A stretch of 64,000 bases of DNA from Melaminivora jejuensis (GTDB lineage Bacteria; Pseudomonadota; Gammaproteobacteria; Burkholderiales; Burkholderiaceae_C), in NCBI RefSeq assembly GCF_017811175.1, contig NZ_JACWIJ010000002.1, forward strand, positions 1,798,001 to 1,862,000, read 5' to 3'. Shown piece after piece: positions 35,978 to 44,003 of the stretch; within the stretch, counting starts at the first letter, position 1; every line of letters starts with the position of its first letter. A program made the translations under genes and the position numbers. The notes under the pieces were generated by a model. The model had not been told where the DNA came from and did no database searches. It saw nothing but the letters and a program-made list of their open reading frames with translations.

Positions 35978-36538
35978 TCAGGCCGCCCCTTCAGCCTGGC
36001 TTCTGTCATCCGCAGCAACCAGCGGGTCGGCGGTCGGCACCAGCACCAGGTGATCGTTGCTGAAAGTTGGAATGAAGCCGAGCTGCCCGCGAATCTTGTA
36101 GAAGGGCGTGGAGAATTTTTCCAGCATCGTGGCAATGACTTTCTCGAAGAAAGCCGCTGGCACCTTGTCCGCAATGCTGGCACTTTCCAACTGGTTCCAG
36201 CGTATGCGCCATTTCCCCTGGATACGTTGCACGCCTACGCGGGCGTGTTCCTCCAGGCAGTGCGAGCCCTCGCGGATGAAGATGGTGATGCCGAAATAGA
36301 TGAAGCCGTCGTCTCCCACCTGCAGGCGTGGAGACAAGGTGGTGCCTTCTGAGACCAGACGCTCGAGCCGCTCATCCATTTTGTAGAACTCGACATCCGT
36401 CGATCTGGCGCCCAAGTAGCCGATGAATTCGATGCGCAGGCGCTCGGCAAACACCCGGCACTCCTCCTTGTAATTTTCAAAATCCTGACACCAGGAAATT
36501 GCCTTGGCGCGTAGGTTTTCAAAAGGCGTCTTGGTCAT
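35978..36538 (-). CDS. Hypothetical protein, 186 residues
   Basis: Start at MTKTPFENLRAKAISWCQDF with a GGGGAAAA stretch before the ATG; the longer frame upstream is A/T-rich and lacks a site. The GC content and codon use are lower than in the flanking housekeeping genes. The chain looks soluble, with an N-terminal helix, a central beta part (VGDDGFIYFGITIFIREG and VQRIQGKWRIRWNQLE) and a C-terminal segment containing FFEKVIATMLEKF. I do not recognise a family. It lies in the accessory stretch between unknown genes and may have been acquired. Confidence 0.75.
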   Translation of the reverse strand: MTKTPFENLRAKAISWCQDFENYKEECRVFAERLRIEFIGYLGARSTDVEFYKMDERLERLVSEGTTLSPRLQVGDDGFIYFGITIFIREGSHCLEEHARVGVQRIQGKWRIRWNQLESASIADKVPAAFFEKVIATMLEKFSTPFYKIRGQLGFIPTFSNDHLVLVPTADPLVAADDRSQAEGAA

Positions 36539-36769
36539 ATTATTTTCCCCAGAAAAATGGTAAGCAAACGCGTGGGAGGCAACGAAGATATTCCAGAACC
36601 TGGGTTTTACTTTGTTTTGCAAAACCTGCACCCCACCACCCTTTCAATTCCATGCTGGCCTGCCGAATTTCAAGACAGCCAGAATTTCGGCCACAAAACG
36701 AGGGCGTCTGACAGGGGAGAGAAAACTCCAGTGCTGCAATGGCGCCACCCCCACCACCGGAGACTCGCC

Positions 36770-36919
36770 ATGCTCACCCCCTATCAGCGCAGCAATGACA
36801 AGACGCTCAAGCCTCGCGCCCTCAAACGTATGCGCCAGCAGGAATCCATGCTTGCCCATGCCAGGCGCCCCGCGCAGTTTCCGTTGCCGCAGCCGCCCTT
36901 GTGGAAGCCGCTGGGCTGA
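36770..36919 (+). CDS. Small basic protein, 49 residues
   Basis: MLTPYQRSNDKTLKPRALKR to the end QPPLWKPLG. A GGAG lies seven bases before the ATG, which supports it as a separate gene and not the tail of the longer upstream frame. The chain is rich in Arg, Lys, Gln and Pro with no hydrophobic helix. It precedes the stress-type SDR by 48 bases and may share its transcript. No family is recognised; a nucleic-acid or ribosome contact would fit the charge but is a guess. Confidence 0.5.
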   Translation: MLTPYQRSNDKTLKPRALKRMRQQESMLAHARRPAQFPLPQPPLWKPLG

Positions 36920-36967
36920 TGCAGGCCACCGAACGATACGTTCTTTTAACCCAACAGGATTTTTCCC

Positions 36968-37999
36968 ATGGCCCGTACCACTTCCCGAAAAAACGACGCC
37001 GGCACGGCTCAGCAGACAGCCCAGCAGCAACAGCACCTGCAACAGGAGCAGGACAGAGCAGACGCGCACAGGCATGAGGCTGGCGAGGACAAACAGGCCG
37101 CCTCCAAAGGCGGCGAGCAGGCGGCCCCCGGCCCAGGCCGACAGGAGCCAGCGCCTCCCTTGCCACAGCAGCACCTGAGCAAACCCGGCAACCAGCATGA
37201 GATGCAATTGCAACCGCGCGACCAGGCTCCGGCTTATGAAGGCAGCGGCAAGCTGCGCGGCAAGATTGCCCTGATCACTGGGGGCGACTCCGGCATCGGG
37301 CGCGCCGTGGCAGTGCTGTTTGCCCGCGAGGGCGCGGATGTCGCCATCGTCTATCTGAGCGAACACGAAGACGCCCAGGAAACCTGTCGCCTGATACAGG
37401 CCGAGGGAGGGCGCAGCCTTCACATTCCCGGGGACGTCAAGGATGCAGCGTTCTGCCAGCGTGCCGTCAACCAAGTGGTGCAGCAATGGGGCGGTCTGAA
37501 TGTGCTGGTGAACAACGCCGCCTTCCAGGAGCATGTTGCCTCGCTGGAGGAGCTGAGCGAGGAGCGCTTCGACCAGACCTTTCGCACCAACGTCTATGGT
37601 TACTTCCACATGGCCAAGGCAGCCCTGCCGCACCTGGGTCGCGGAGACGCCATCGTCAACACCGGCTCTGTCACCGGCCTGCGCGGCAGCAAGGGGCTGC
37701 TTGACTACTCGGCCACCAAGGGAGCGATCCATGCCTTCACCAAGGCCCTGGCGCAGAACGTGATCGACAAGGGCATCCGGGTGAACGCCGTCGCCCCAGG
37801 GCCGGTCTGGACGCCGCTCAACCCTGCCGACCAGCCGCCGCAGGACATCAAGAGTTTCGGCGCCGACACCGACATGAAGCGCCCGGCCCAGCCGGAGGAG
37901 ATCGCTCCGGCCTACGTGTTCCTGGCTGCCGCGAGTTGCTCCAGCTACATCACCGGCATCGTCCTGCCCATCACGGGAAGCGCTGGCGACGGCGCCTGA
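36968..37999 (+). CDS. YhdF/GSP39-type SDR oxidoreductase
   Basis: 343 residues. An unusual 65-residue Gln/Ala/Glu-rich N-terminal extension (about 1-70) precedes the typical linker LQPRDQAPAYEGSGKLRGK and the SDR core. The core has TGGDSGIGRA, NNAAFQEH, the catalytic Ser in NTGSVTG and the Tyr/Lys in DYSATKG, all intact, and ends TGSAGDGA. This is the group of general stress protein 39 from Bacillus, often found with stress and Mn-catalase genes in proteobacteria. The AGGA before the ATG supports the start. A strong bidirectional terminator follows. Confidence 0.9.
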   Translation: MARTTSRKNDAGTAQQTAQQQQHLQQEQDRADAHRHEAGEDKQAASKGGEQAAPGPGRQEPAPPLPQQHLSKPGNQHEMQLQPRDQAPAYEGSGKLRGKIALITGGDSGIGRAVAVLFAREGADVAIVYLSEHEDAQETCRLIQAEGGRSLHIPGDVKDAAFCQRAVNQVVQQWGGLNVLVNNAAFQEHVASLEELSEERFDQTFRTNVYGYFHMAKAALPHLGRGDAIVNTGSVTGLRGSKGLLDYSATKGAIHAFTKALAQNVIDKGIRVNAVAPGPVWTPLNPADQPPQDIKSFGADTDMKRPAQPEEIAPAYVFLAAASCSSYITGIVLPITGSAGDGA

Positions 38000-38070
38000 T
38001 GCTGCCCACACTGCAGCGGTGACTGGAGCAAGGCAGTGCTTGGTACGCGGCAGGATTACCGGACAAACAA

Positions 38071-38106
38071 AAAAGCCCGGAGGCTGCATGCAGCCTCCGG
38101 GCTTTC
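38071..38106. terminator. Bidirectional terminator between SDR and KGG-protein genes
   Basis: AAAGCCCGGAGGCTGCA pairs with TGCAGCCTCCGGGCTTT. A long A run on the left gives a T run for the minus-strand gene ending at 38121, and the T residues on the right serve the plus-strand SDR. Confidence 0.92.
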
Positions 38107-38120
38107 AGCGTCCAGCCTGA

Positions 38121-38582
38121 TCACCGATCGTTCTTGTGGCTCTGTGCGCCGGCACGGGCATGTTGCTCACTGGAGCCACCACGCGTATTACCGGAATTGG
38201 AGTTGTTGGAGTGATTGTTGTTCGAACTGGCGTTCGAATTGCTGCTCGCCGAACCCCGGGCGTTGTTGGAGCCTTGCGACGAGGAGCCTTGGCCACCGTG
38301 GCTCTTGGCCCCTGCCTCGCGTGCCTCCTGCGAGGTGAACTCATGGGCATTGCCGGAAGCGTGGGCTGCACGACCACCTTCGGCAGCGATTTCCCGCTGA
38401 CGCTCCGGATCCATCGAAGCAAAGCCGCGTCCGCCGCCCTGGTTGGACTGGTTGCTGTTGCCTTGGTTCGATTGATTGGACTGGTTGCTCTGGTTGTTGC
38501 TGCCCTTGCTGTTGCTATTGCTGCTGTTGGCGTTGCTGTTGTTCGTGTATTGATTGTGACCCTGAGGGTTGTTGTTAGGCAT
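38121..38582 (-). CDS. KGG-repeat stress protein with Asn/Ser/Gln-rich flanks
   Basis: 153 residues, start MPNNNPQGHNQYTNN with an AGGAG before the ATG. The central part (about 52-98) is a KGG-type stress motif: GRGFASMDPERQREIAAEGG, then HASGNAHEFTSQEAREAG, as in YciG and the acid-stress repeat family. The flanks are unusual, with about 45 residues of Asn, Ser and Gln before and 50 after (SNQSNQSNQSNQG; SSNSNASSNNNHSNNSN), which makes the whole chain prion-like. KGG proteins are linked to general stress and to motility in enterobacteria. It converges on the SDR gene. Confidence 0.85.
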   Translation of the reverse strand: MPNNNPQGHNQYTNNSNANSSNSNSKGSNNQSNQSNQSNQGNSNQSNQGGGRGFASMDPERQREIAAEGGRAAHASGNAHEFTSQEAREAGAKSHGGQGSSSQGSNNARGSASSNSNASSNNNHSNNSNSGNTRGGSSEQHARAGAQSHKNDR

Positions 38583-38767
38583 TGCGATCTCCTGTGGATT
38601 GGCAAGTGAAGAAGCAAGCTGGGGAATTCCAACGTGCAACTTGAATTTGCGCTCCCGAGATGGGCCGACCCGTCAGTGGGGTCTGACATGGCGGTAGGTG
38701 CGCCGCCCAGCTGCGTAACAGGATGAGCCGAGGCATTGCCAGACCCGACAAGCCACGCCCGCGCATA

Positions 38768-39717
38768 TCAATCTGCAGCAGCCTGTCTTGCCTTGGCCGG
38801 CTGCTTGGCTGGCTGCCGGACCACTTGGCCTGCCGGCCTGCCCGGCAGCAACTCAAGCCCGGTGCGCTGCATCAGCTCCAGATAGCTGATCGGTGGCGCT
38901 GCCTTCTTCCTGGGAGCGTTTTCCTGCCAATGCACCCAGGAACGCCCTGTCGTGCGGTCATGCACCAGCTTGAACAGGTGCGAGGGCACTGCCACCTGGT
39001 TGGGGCCAATGCGCTGCGCGCCCCGCTCGAAGACCGGGCCGGTGATGACATACACATCGCCCTTGGCACGCATGGCATAGGCGCGCGTGTCCGCCTCGAT
39101 CCTGGCCCAGGCACCAGCGTTGTGCTTCTGATCCTGCGGAACCATGTTGGCCAGCGTGAACGATTGCGCCATGGCCGTCATGTTGGGCATGTCGCCGGCA
39201 GGGCCATGTGCCCGCGCGAGTAGCCGGAGCCTTTGTAGTCGCTCAGCTCGGCACGCTCGCGGCCGGGCAGCCGGGCGTCGGCGAAAAATCTGTCGGTGCG
39301 CTTGATCCCCTCGCCCTGCTCCAGCATCCTGCGGTTCAGGCGCTGCGCCACGAACACCGGGGTGCGCGTATCGCCGCTGTGCAGGATGGCAAAACTGTCA
39401 TAGCACAGCTCACGCAGCGTTCCCTGGCCTGGGCGCTGTGGCACCACGGGCATACCGCCAGGCGGAAAAAATTGCGGGCACTGTGCAAAATGGGTCTGTA
39501 TGCCCTGGGTGATGGGCGCTGGCACGGGCGCGGGCTGCCCGACAGTCGGTGCTTTGGACTGTTGCCCAGGCAGCCAGGCAAGTTCGAGGCCGCAACTGCT
39601 GGCCTGCACCACGGCAACCGCGACGGCAAAGGCCAGAGTGGGCCGGCTGCGCAGGAAAGAGAGAGACGCAATGAGAGCGGCGCCCGCAGGCCGCGATGAC
39701 TTCTTTTTCTTGGACAT
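38768..39717 (-). pseudogene. DNA/RNA non-specific endonuclease (NUC1 family), frameshifted
   Basis: The 5' part, starting at the ATG at 39717 with a Lys-rich start then a hydrophobic signal helix, reads FPPGGMPVVPQRPGQ, RELCYDSFAILHSG, then SDYKGSGYSRGHMA, the RGH motif that carries the catalytic His. Right there the frame is lost (LPATCPT and stop). The expected next residues, GDMPNMTAMAQSFTLANM, continue in another frame to 38768 and include the Asn-Met-rich metal region. One missing C in the run at about 39201-39203 (three G on the plus strand where four are expected) explains it. The protein would be a secreted or periplasmic ββα-metal nuclease of about 315 residues. Either real disruption or a consensus error. 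Confidence 0.85.
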
Positions 39718-39870
39718 GCAGCCGGCCAATTGTGCCGCCGACCTGGCCAGTTTTCAGGGTATTCACCAATTCCGTGAAACGCACTTAAGTGACTGCACGA
39801 ACAGAAAAATTGTGCAAAAAGAGCGCGGCGGCACACTCGGCCTTTCCTGCACTCGAATGCGCCCACTGCC

Positions 39871-40371
39871 ATGAATAGCACTACCGCACCTGCCTCCACC
39901 GCCTCGTTGTTCGAGCAGCAGCACGAGCAGCTCGACGCCCAGCTGCACGCCCACCTGCTGGATGTCATCGGCGGCGACTTCGAGGCCGCCCTGCAGCGGC
40001 TGCAGCTTTGGCGCACCGCGCTGGCGCGGCACATCGACATCGAAAACACCTTGCTGCTGCCCCACATACCCGAGGGCGCGCGCTGGGCAGAGCGCGTCTA
40101 TCGGGTCGAGCATGACCGCATCGCCCTGCTAGCCGACGAATATTTGGACAGGGTGCGCGCCGCAGCCCGGTGCAGGCCGCAGCCACAGGACGGGCGCGAG
40201 CGCCGTGAGGCCATCCTGGCGCTGGTGGACAGCGCCCACGCCCTGCGCCACGTGCTGGAGCACCACCACGAGCGCGAACACACGGCCCTGGCGCATGAGC
40301 TGCCGCTGGACATCCAGCTTGCGGCCTGGAGTGGCAGCGGGCCGGATGCTCCAGAGAGCAGCCCGGACTAA
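39871..40371 (+). CDS. Hemerythrin-like (HHE) cation-binding protein
   Basis: 166 residues, all-helical, with the iron-ligand pattern of hemerythrin-like domains: FEQQHEQLD (His18), HIDIENTLLLPH (His54, Glu58, His65), VEHDRI (His81) and HALRHVLEHHHEREHTAL near residue 130. Such proteins bind O2 or NO at a di-iron site, or protect Fe-S clusters. A position between stress genes and ahpCF suits a redox or NO-related role. Short palindromes (CACTTAAGTG and TTCAC-N7-GTGAA) lie in the 90 bases upstream but match no operator I know. The C-terminal 20 residues are Pro/Ser-rich. Confidence 0.82.
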   Translation: MNSTTAPASTASLFEQQHEQLDAQLHAHLLDVIGGDFEAALQRLQLWRTALARHIDIENTLLLPHIPEGARWAERVYRVEHDRIALLADEYLDRVRAAARCRPQPQDGRERREAILALVDSAHALRHVLEHHHEREHTALAHELPLDIQLAAWSGSGPDAPESSPD

Positions 40372-40391
40372 ACCTGGCCGGACAAAGCCTG

Positions 40392-41960
40392 TCAGGCCGG
40401 TGCGCTGGTGCGGATCAGGTGGTCGAAGGCCGACAGCGCTGCCTTGGAGCCCTCGCCCGCCGCGATCACGATCTGCTTGTAGGGCACGACCGTGCAGTCG
40501 CCGGCAGCAAACACACCCGGCACGCTGGTGTGGTTGCGCGCATCGACCACGATCTCGCCAAAGGGAGTCAGCTCCAGCGTGCCCTTGAGCCAGTCAGTGT
40601 TGGGCAGCAGGCCGATCTGCACGAAGATACCTTCCAGCGCCACGTCGTGCGATTGGCCCGTCTGGCGATCCTGATAGCTCAGGCCGGTGACGCGCTGGCC
40701 GTCGCCCTTGACCTCGGTGGTCTGGGCGTTGACGATGATGGTCACGTTGGGCAGGCTCCTCAGCTTGCGCTGCAGCACGGCATCGGCCTTGAGCTCGGGG
40801 GCGAACTCCAGCAGCGTGACGTGCGCGACCACGCCAGCCAAGTCGATGGCCGCCTCCACGCCCGAGTTGCCACCGCCGATCACTGCCACCGGCTTGCCCT
40901 TAAACAGCGGGCCGTCGCAACTCGGGCAGTAGGCCACGCCGCGCGTGCGGTACTCGTCCTCGCCCGGCACGCCCATGTTGCGCCAGCGTGCGCCAGTGGC
41001 CAGGATGACCGAGCGGCCGCGCAGCACGGCACCGTTGTCCATCTCGACCTCGATCAGGCCACCCGGGCTGGCGGCGGGGCGCAGGGCGCTGGCGCGCTGC
41101 AGGCCCATGATGTCCACGTCGTAGTCGCGCACATGCCGCTCCAGCGCGGCGGCAAACTGCGGGCCTTCGGTCTTGCGGATCGAGATGTAATTTTCGATGT
41201 CCAGCGTATCCAGCACCTGGCCGCCCAGGCGCTCGGCGGCGATGCCGGTGCGGATGCCCTTGCGCGCGGCGTAGATGGCCGCCGCCGCACCCGCCGGGCC
41301 GCCGCCGATGACCAGCACGTCGAAGGGCTCTTTTTCGTTCATCTTCGCCGCGTCGCGCGCGGCAGCGCCCTTGTCCAGGCGGGCGACGATCTCGCCCAGT
41401 TCCATGCGGCCCTGGCCGAAGTGCTCGCCATTGAGGAACACCGTGGGCACGCCCATGACCTGGCGATCCTTGATCTCCTGCTGGAACACGGCGCCGTCGA
41501 TGGCCGTGTGCGTGATGCCGGGATTGAGCACGCTCATCAGGTTGAGCGCCTGCACCACATCCGGGCAGTTGTGGCACGACAGCGAATAGTAGGTCTCGAA
41601 GTGAAAGCTGCCTTCGAGGTTCTTCACCTGCTCCAGCAAGTCGGCAGCTTCCTTGGATGGATGGCCACCCACGTGCAGCAGCGCCAGCACCAGCGAGGTG
41701 AACTCATGGCCCAGCGGCACGCCGGCAAAGCGCACGCCAGTATCCACACCCGGGTTGGTGATCAGGAACGAGGGCTTGCGTACCGGCGCGTCGTTGGCCT
41801 CGACCACGGTGATCCTGTCGGACAGGCTGCGGATGTCATCGAGCAGCTCCCGCAGCTCCTGCGAAGTGGCGCCATCATCCAGCGTGGCGACCAGTTCCAC
41901 GGGGCGCTGCAGGCGCTCCAGATAGGCTTTCAGTTGGGACTGCATGTTGGCGTCGAGCAT
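40392..41960 (-). CDS. ahpF: Alkyl hydroperoxide reductase subunit F
   Basis: 522 residues, flavoprotein disulfide reductase that passes electrons from NADH to AhpC. The N-terminal tandem thioredoxin folds carry the CxxC in SCHNCPDV (about residue 129), and the C-terminal thioredoxin-reductase part has [17 protein letters not shown] for FAD, CPSCDGP (about 347) as redox centre, and [15 protein letters not shown] for NADH. The start [18 protein letters not shown] has a GAGGAG a few bases upstream. It follows ahpC with a 118-base gap that holds a terminator-like hairpin, so expression may be lower than that of ahpC. Confidence 0.97.
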   Translation of the reverse strand: MLDANMQSQLKAYLERLQRPVELVATLDDGATSQELRELLDDIRSLSDRITVVEANDAPVRKPSFLITNPGVDTGVRFAGVPLGHEFTSLVLALLHVGGHPSKEAADLLEQVKNLEGSFHFETYYSLSCHNCPDVVQALNLMSVLNPGITHTAIDGAVFQQEIKDRQVMGVPTVFLNGEHFGQGRMELGEIVARLDKGAAARDAAKMNEKEPFDVLVIGGGPAGAAAAIYAARKGIRTGIAAERLGGQVLDTLDIENYISIRKTEGPQFAAALERHVRDYDVDIMGLQRASALRPAASPGGLIEVEMDNGAVLRGRSVILATGARWRNMGVPGEDEYRTRGVAYCPSCDGPLFKGKPVAVIGGGNSGVEAAIDLAGVVAHVTLLEFAPELKADAVLQRKLRSLPNVTIIVNAQTTEVKGDGQRVTGLSYQDRQTGQSHDVALEGIFVQIGLLPNTDWLKGTLELTPFGEIVVDARNHTSVPGVFAAGDCTVVPYKQIVIAAGEGSKAALSAFDHLIRTSAPA

Positions 41961-41993
41961 GGGGAACTCCTCTCGGTATGGTTGTTCGTTGGG

Positions 41994-42027
41994 CAAAAAA
42001 ATGCCCGGGCGCCAGGCACCCGGGCGT
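41994..42027 (-). terminator. Hairpin-T terminator or attenuator between ahpC and ahpF
   Basis: On the minus strand CGCCCGGGTGCC pairs with GGCGCCCGGGCA, followed by seven T residues. It lies downstream of ahpC and before ahpF, so it would end most ahpC transcripts with partial readthrough. A second hairpin, GCAGCCGCC with GGCGGCTGC, is adjacent. Confidence 0.8.
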
Positions 42028-42078
42028 CTGGGGCAGCCGCCTGGAGCGGCGGCTGCACTCAAGTGAAGTGCGTGGCGG

Positions 42079-42642
42079 TCAGATCTTGCCGACCAGATCC
42101 AGCGACGGGGCCAGCGTCTTGGCGCCCTCTTCCCACTTGGCCGGGCAGACTTCGCCGGGGTGGTTGCGCACGTACTGGGCAGCCTTGACCTTGCGCAGCA
42201 GGTCGGCGGCGTTGCGGCCAATGCCCTCGGCGGTGATTTCCATGGCCTGGATCACGCCGTCCGGATCGACGATGAAGGTGGCGCGATCGGCCAGGCCCTG
42301 ACCTTCGCGCAGGCAGTCGAAGTTCTGGCTGATCTGCCAGCTCGGGTCACCCAGCATGGTGTACTTGATCTTGCGGATGGTGTCGGAGGCGTCGTGCCAG
42401 GCCTTATGCACGAAGTGCGTGTCGGTGGAGACGGAATAGACCTCGACGCCCATCTTCTGCAGCTCGTCGTAGTGGTCGGCCACGTCGCCCAGCTCGGTCG
42501 GGCACACGAAGGTGAAATCGGCAGGGTAGAAGAAGAACACGGCCCACTTGCCCAGGACGTCCTTTTCGGTCACTTCGATGAACTTGCCATCCTTGTAGGC
42601 CTGCGTCTTGAAGGGCTTGATAGTGGTGTTGAGCACGGACAT
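42079..42642 (-). CDS. ahpC: Alkyl hydroperoxide reductase subunit C (2-Cys peroxiredoxin)
   Basis: 187 residues. Peroxidatic Cys47 is in [13 protein letters not shown], and the resolving Cys is in [11 protein letters not shown] near residue 165, so it is a typical 2-Cys peroxiredoxin reduced by AhpF. It reduces H2O2, organic peroxides and peroxynitrite in the cytoplasm. The start [14 protein letters not shown] is standard and is preceded by GAGAGGAAACGCA. The upstream region holds two palindromes that may be OxyR sites and is shared with the divergent bacterioferritin gene. Confidence 0.98.
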   Translation of the reverse strand: MSVLNTTIKPFKTQAYKDGKFIEVTEKDVLGKWAVFFFYPADFTFVCPTELGDVADHYDELQKMGVEVYSVSTDTHFVHKAWHDASDTIRKIKYTMLGDPSWQISQNFDCLREGQGLADRATFIVDPDGVIQAMEITAEGIGRNAADLLRKVKAAQYVRNHPGEVCPAKWEEGAKTLAPSLDLVGKI

Positions 42643-42699
42643 TGCGTTTCCTCTCGGTTGGTTGATGAATGAAGCGAGACTGAAGTCTAGGCGGTTCCG

Positions 42700-42722
42700 A
42701 TCAATAAATCCAATTTATTGAT
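42700..42722. promoter_or_regulatory. Perfect 10-bp inverted repeat upstream of ahpC
   Basis: ATCAATAAAT-CCA-ATTTATTGAT, a perfect dyad 58-80 bases before the ahpC start and in the ahpC-bfr intergenic region. Length and A/T content fit a LysR-family peroxide regulator site (OxyR), although it lacks the full four-box spacing. Confidence 0.6.
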
Positions 42723-42734
42723 GGAATAAGTTTG

Positions 42735-42749
42735 ATAGTTTATTTCTAT
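42735..42749. promoter_or_regulatory. ATAG-N7-CTAT OxyR-type half-site
   Basis: ATAGTTTATTTCTAT has exactly the ATAG-N7-CTAT pattern of one OxyR dyad. It is centred 31 bases from the neighbouring perfect palindrome. Together they make this divergent region a candidate peroxide-responsive promoter for ahpC and perhaps bfr. Confidence 0.55.
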
Positions 42750-42878
42750 TTCCAGATTTCCGCCAGCCTGACCGCCGCCAGCCGTGAATCATGGCGCAAG
42801 GCCATTGCTTGCCGCAAGACGCCGGGGTCATGACAATGGCCCACCATCCACTGCCCATTGCTGAAAAGGAGAAGCACC

Positions 42879-43355
42879 ATGAACGGCGACCCCCAGGTCA
42901 TTGCCCACCTGCAGGCCCAGCTCAAGAACGAGCTGACGGCCATCAACCAGTACTTTCTGCACTACCGGATGCTCAAGCATTGGGGCTTTACCAAGCTGGC
43001 CAAGCGCGAGTACGACGAGTCCATCGGCGAGATGAAGCACGCCGACCGGCTGATGGATCGCATCTTCATGCTCGATGGCCTGCCCAACCTGCAGGATCTG
43101 GCCAAGCTGCAGGTCGGCGAGGACGTGCCGGAAATCCTGGAGTGCGACCTGCGCTCCGAGCGCGGCGCGCAGGCCACGGTCAAGGAAGGCATCGCCTACT
43201 GCGAGTCGGTGCGCGACTACGTCTCGCGCGCCCTGCTGGAAGACATCCTCAAGGACACCGAGGAGCACATCGACTACCTGGAAACCCAGCTGAGCCTGAT
43301 TGAGGACGTAGGCCTGCAGAACTACCTGCAGTCGCAGATGGGGGATGCCAGCTGA
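42879..43355 (+). CDS. bfr: Bacterioferritin
   Basis: 158 residues, four-helix ferritin-like subunit that stores iron as a 24-mer with haem. Ferroxidase ligands Glu18, Glu51, His54 and a Glu near 94 are present, along with Tyr25, and Met52 is the haem ligand, giving a haem-binding bacterioferritin. The start MNGDPQVIAHLQAQLK follows AAAAGGAG nine bases upstream; the longer frame is unsupported. It is divergent from ahpC, consistent with joint control of iron and peroxide. A T-rich hairpin follows the stop. Confidence 0.96.
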   Translation: MNGDPQVIAHLQAQLKNELTAINQYFLHYRMLKHWGFTKLAKREYDESIGEMKHADRLMDRIFMLDGLPNLQDLAKLQVGEDVPEILECDLRSERGAQATVKEGIAYCESVRDYVSRALLEDILKDTEEHIDYLETQLSLIEDVGLQNYLQSQMGDAS

Positions 43356-43384
43356 CAGCAGCGTCAGCCACCGAACACAAGAGA

Positions 43385-43409
43385 ACGGGCCTTGGTGCCC
43401 GTTTTTTTC
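43385..43409 (+). terminator. Terminator after bfr
   Basis: ACGGGC-CTTGGT-GCCCGT followed by seven T residues. It separates bfr from the flhDC promoter region (43410-43606), in which I see no further gene. Confidence 0.85.
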
Positions 43410-43606
43410 GCCTGGCCGCCTGGGCCGGGGCCTGACAGCCTTGTAAGGCAAATTCCTACAAGACCCATCCGACAACCAGACAAGACCCACATCCAGATTC
43501 CGACTTAATTTTCTAAAGCGCCGGTTTCACAATCCAGTTCATCGAATCGAGGCAACTCATGCAATCACATGTAACGCCTGAATCGCTGCTGCAAAGGAAC
43601 CGACCC

Positions 43607-43933
43607 ATGACCTCCGAACAACTGCTTGCCGAGATCCGCGAAACCAATCTGACCTATCTGATGCTGGCTCAGAACCTGATCCGCCAGGACAAGGCCGAGG
43701 CCATCTTCCGCCTGGGGGTGAGCGAGGAGTCAGCCGACATTCTCGCCGCCCTGTCGGCGGCGCAAATCCTCAAACTGGCCTCGCGAAACACCCTTCTTTG
43801 CAGTTTCCGCGTGGACGACGAGCTGGTGTGGAGCCTGCTGACCAGCCACAACACGCCGCGCAAGGCCGCCGAGGCCACAAACACGCTGCACGCCAACATC
43901 CTGATGGCCAGCCGCGTCACCGAAGTGCTGTGA
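43607..43933 (+). CDS. flhD: Flagellar master regulator subunit FlhD
   Basis: 108 residues, starting MTSEQLLAEIRETNLTYL with AAAGGA before the ATG; the upstream in-frame Met at 43559 is less likely. The sequence YLMLAQNLIRQDKAEAIFRL followed by LGVSEESADIL is characteristic. FlhD forms a complex with FlhC that activates class II flagellar genes. It is followed by flhC after 70 bases. No motA, che or fli gene follows within the window. Confidence 0.95.
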   Translation: MTSEQLLAEIRETNLTYLMLAQNLIRQDKAEAIFRLGVSEESADILAALSAAQILKLASRNTLLCSFRVDDELVWSLLTSHNTPRKAAEATNTLHANILMASRVTEVL

Positions 43934-44003
43934 GGCGCTGCGCCGCCCGCCCAGCCCTGCGCCCTGCCCTCTGCGTCCCGTCTGTTCCCGCCGAAAGCCT
44001 GCC

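Noticed and set aside
39760..39816. Palindromes CACTTAAGTG and TTCAC-N7-GTGAA upstream of the hemerythrin gene, considered as operators
   Set aside because: Short, and not matching a regulator site I can name; could occur by chance.
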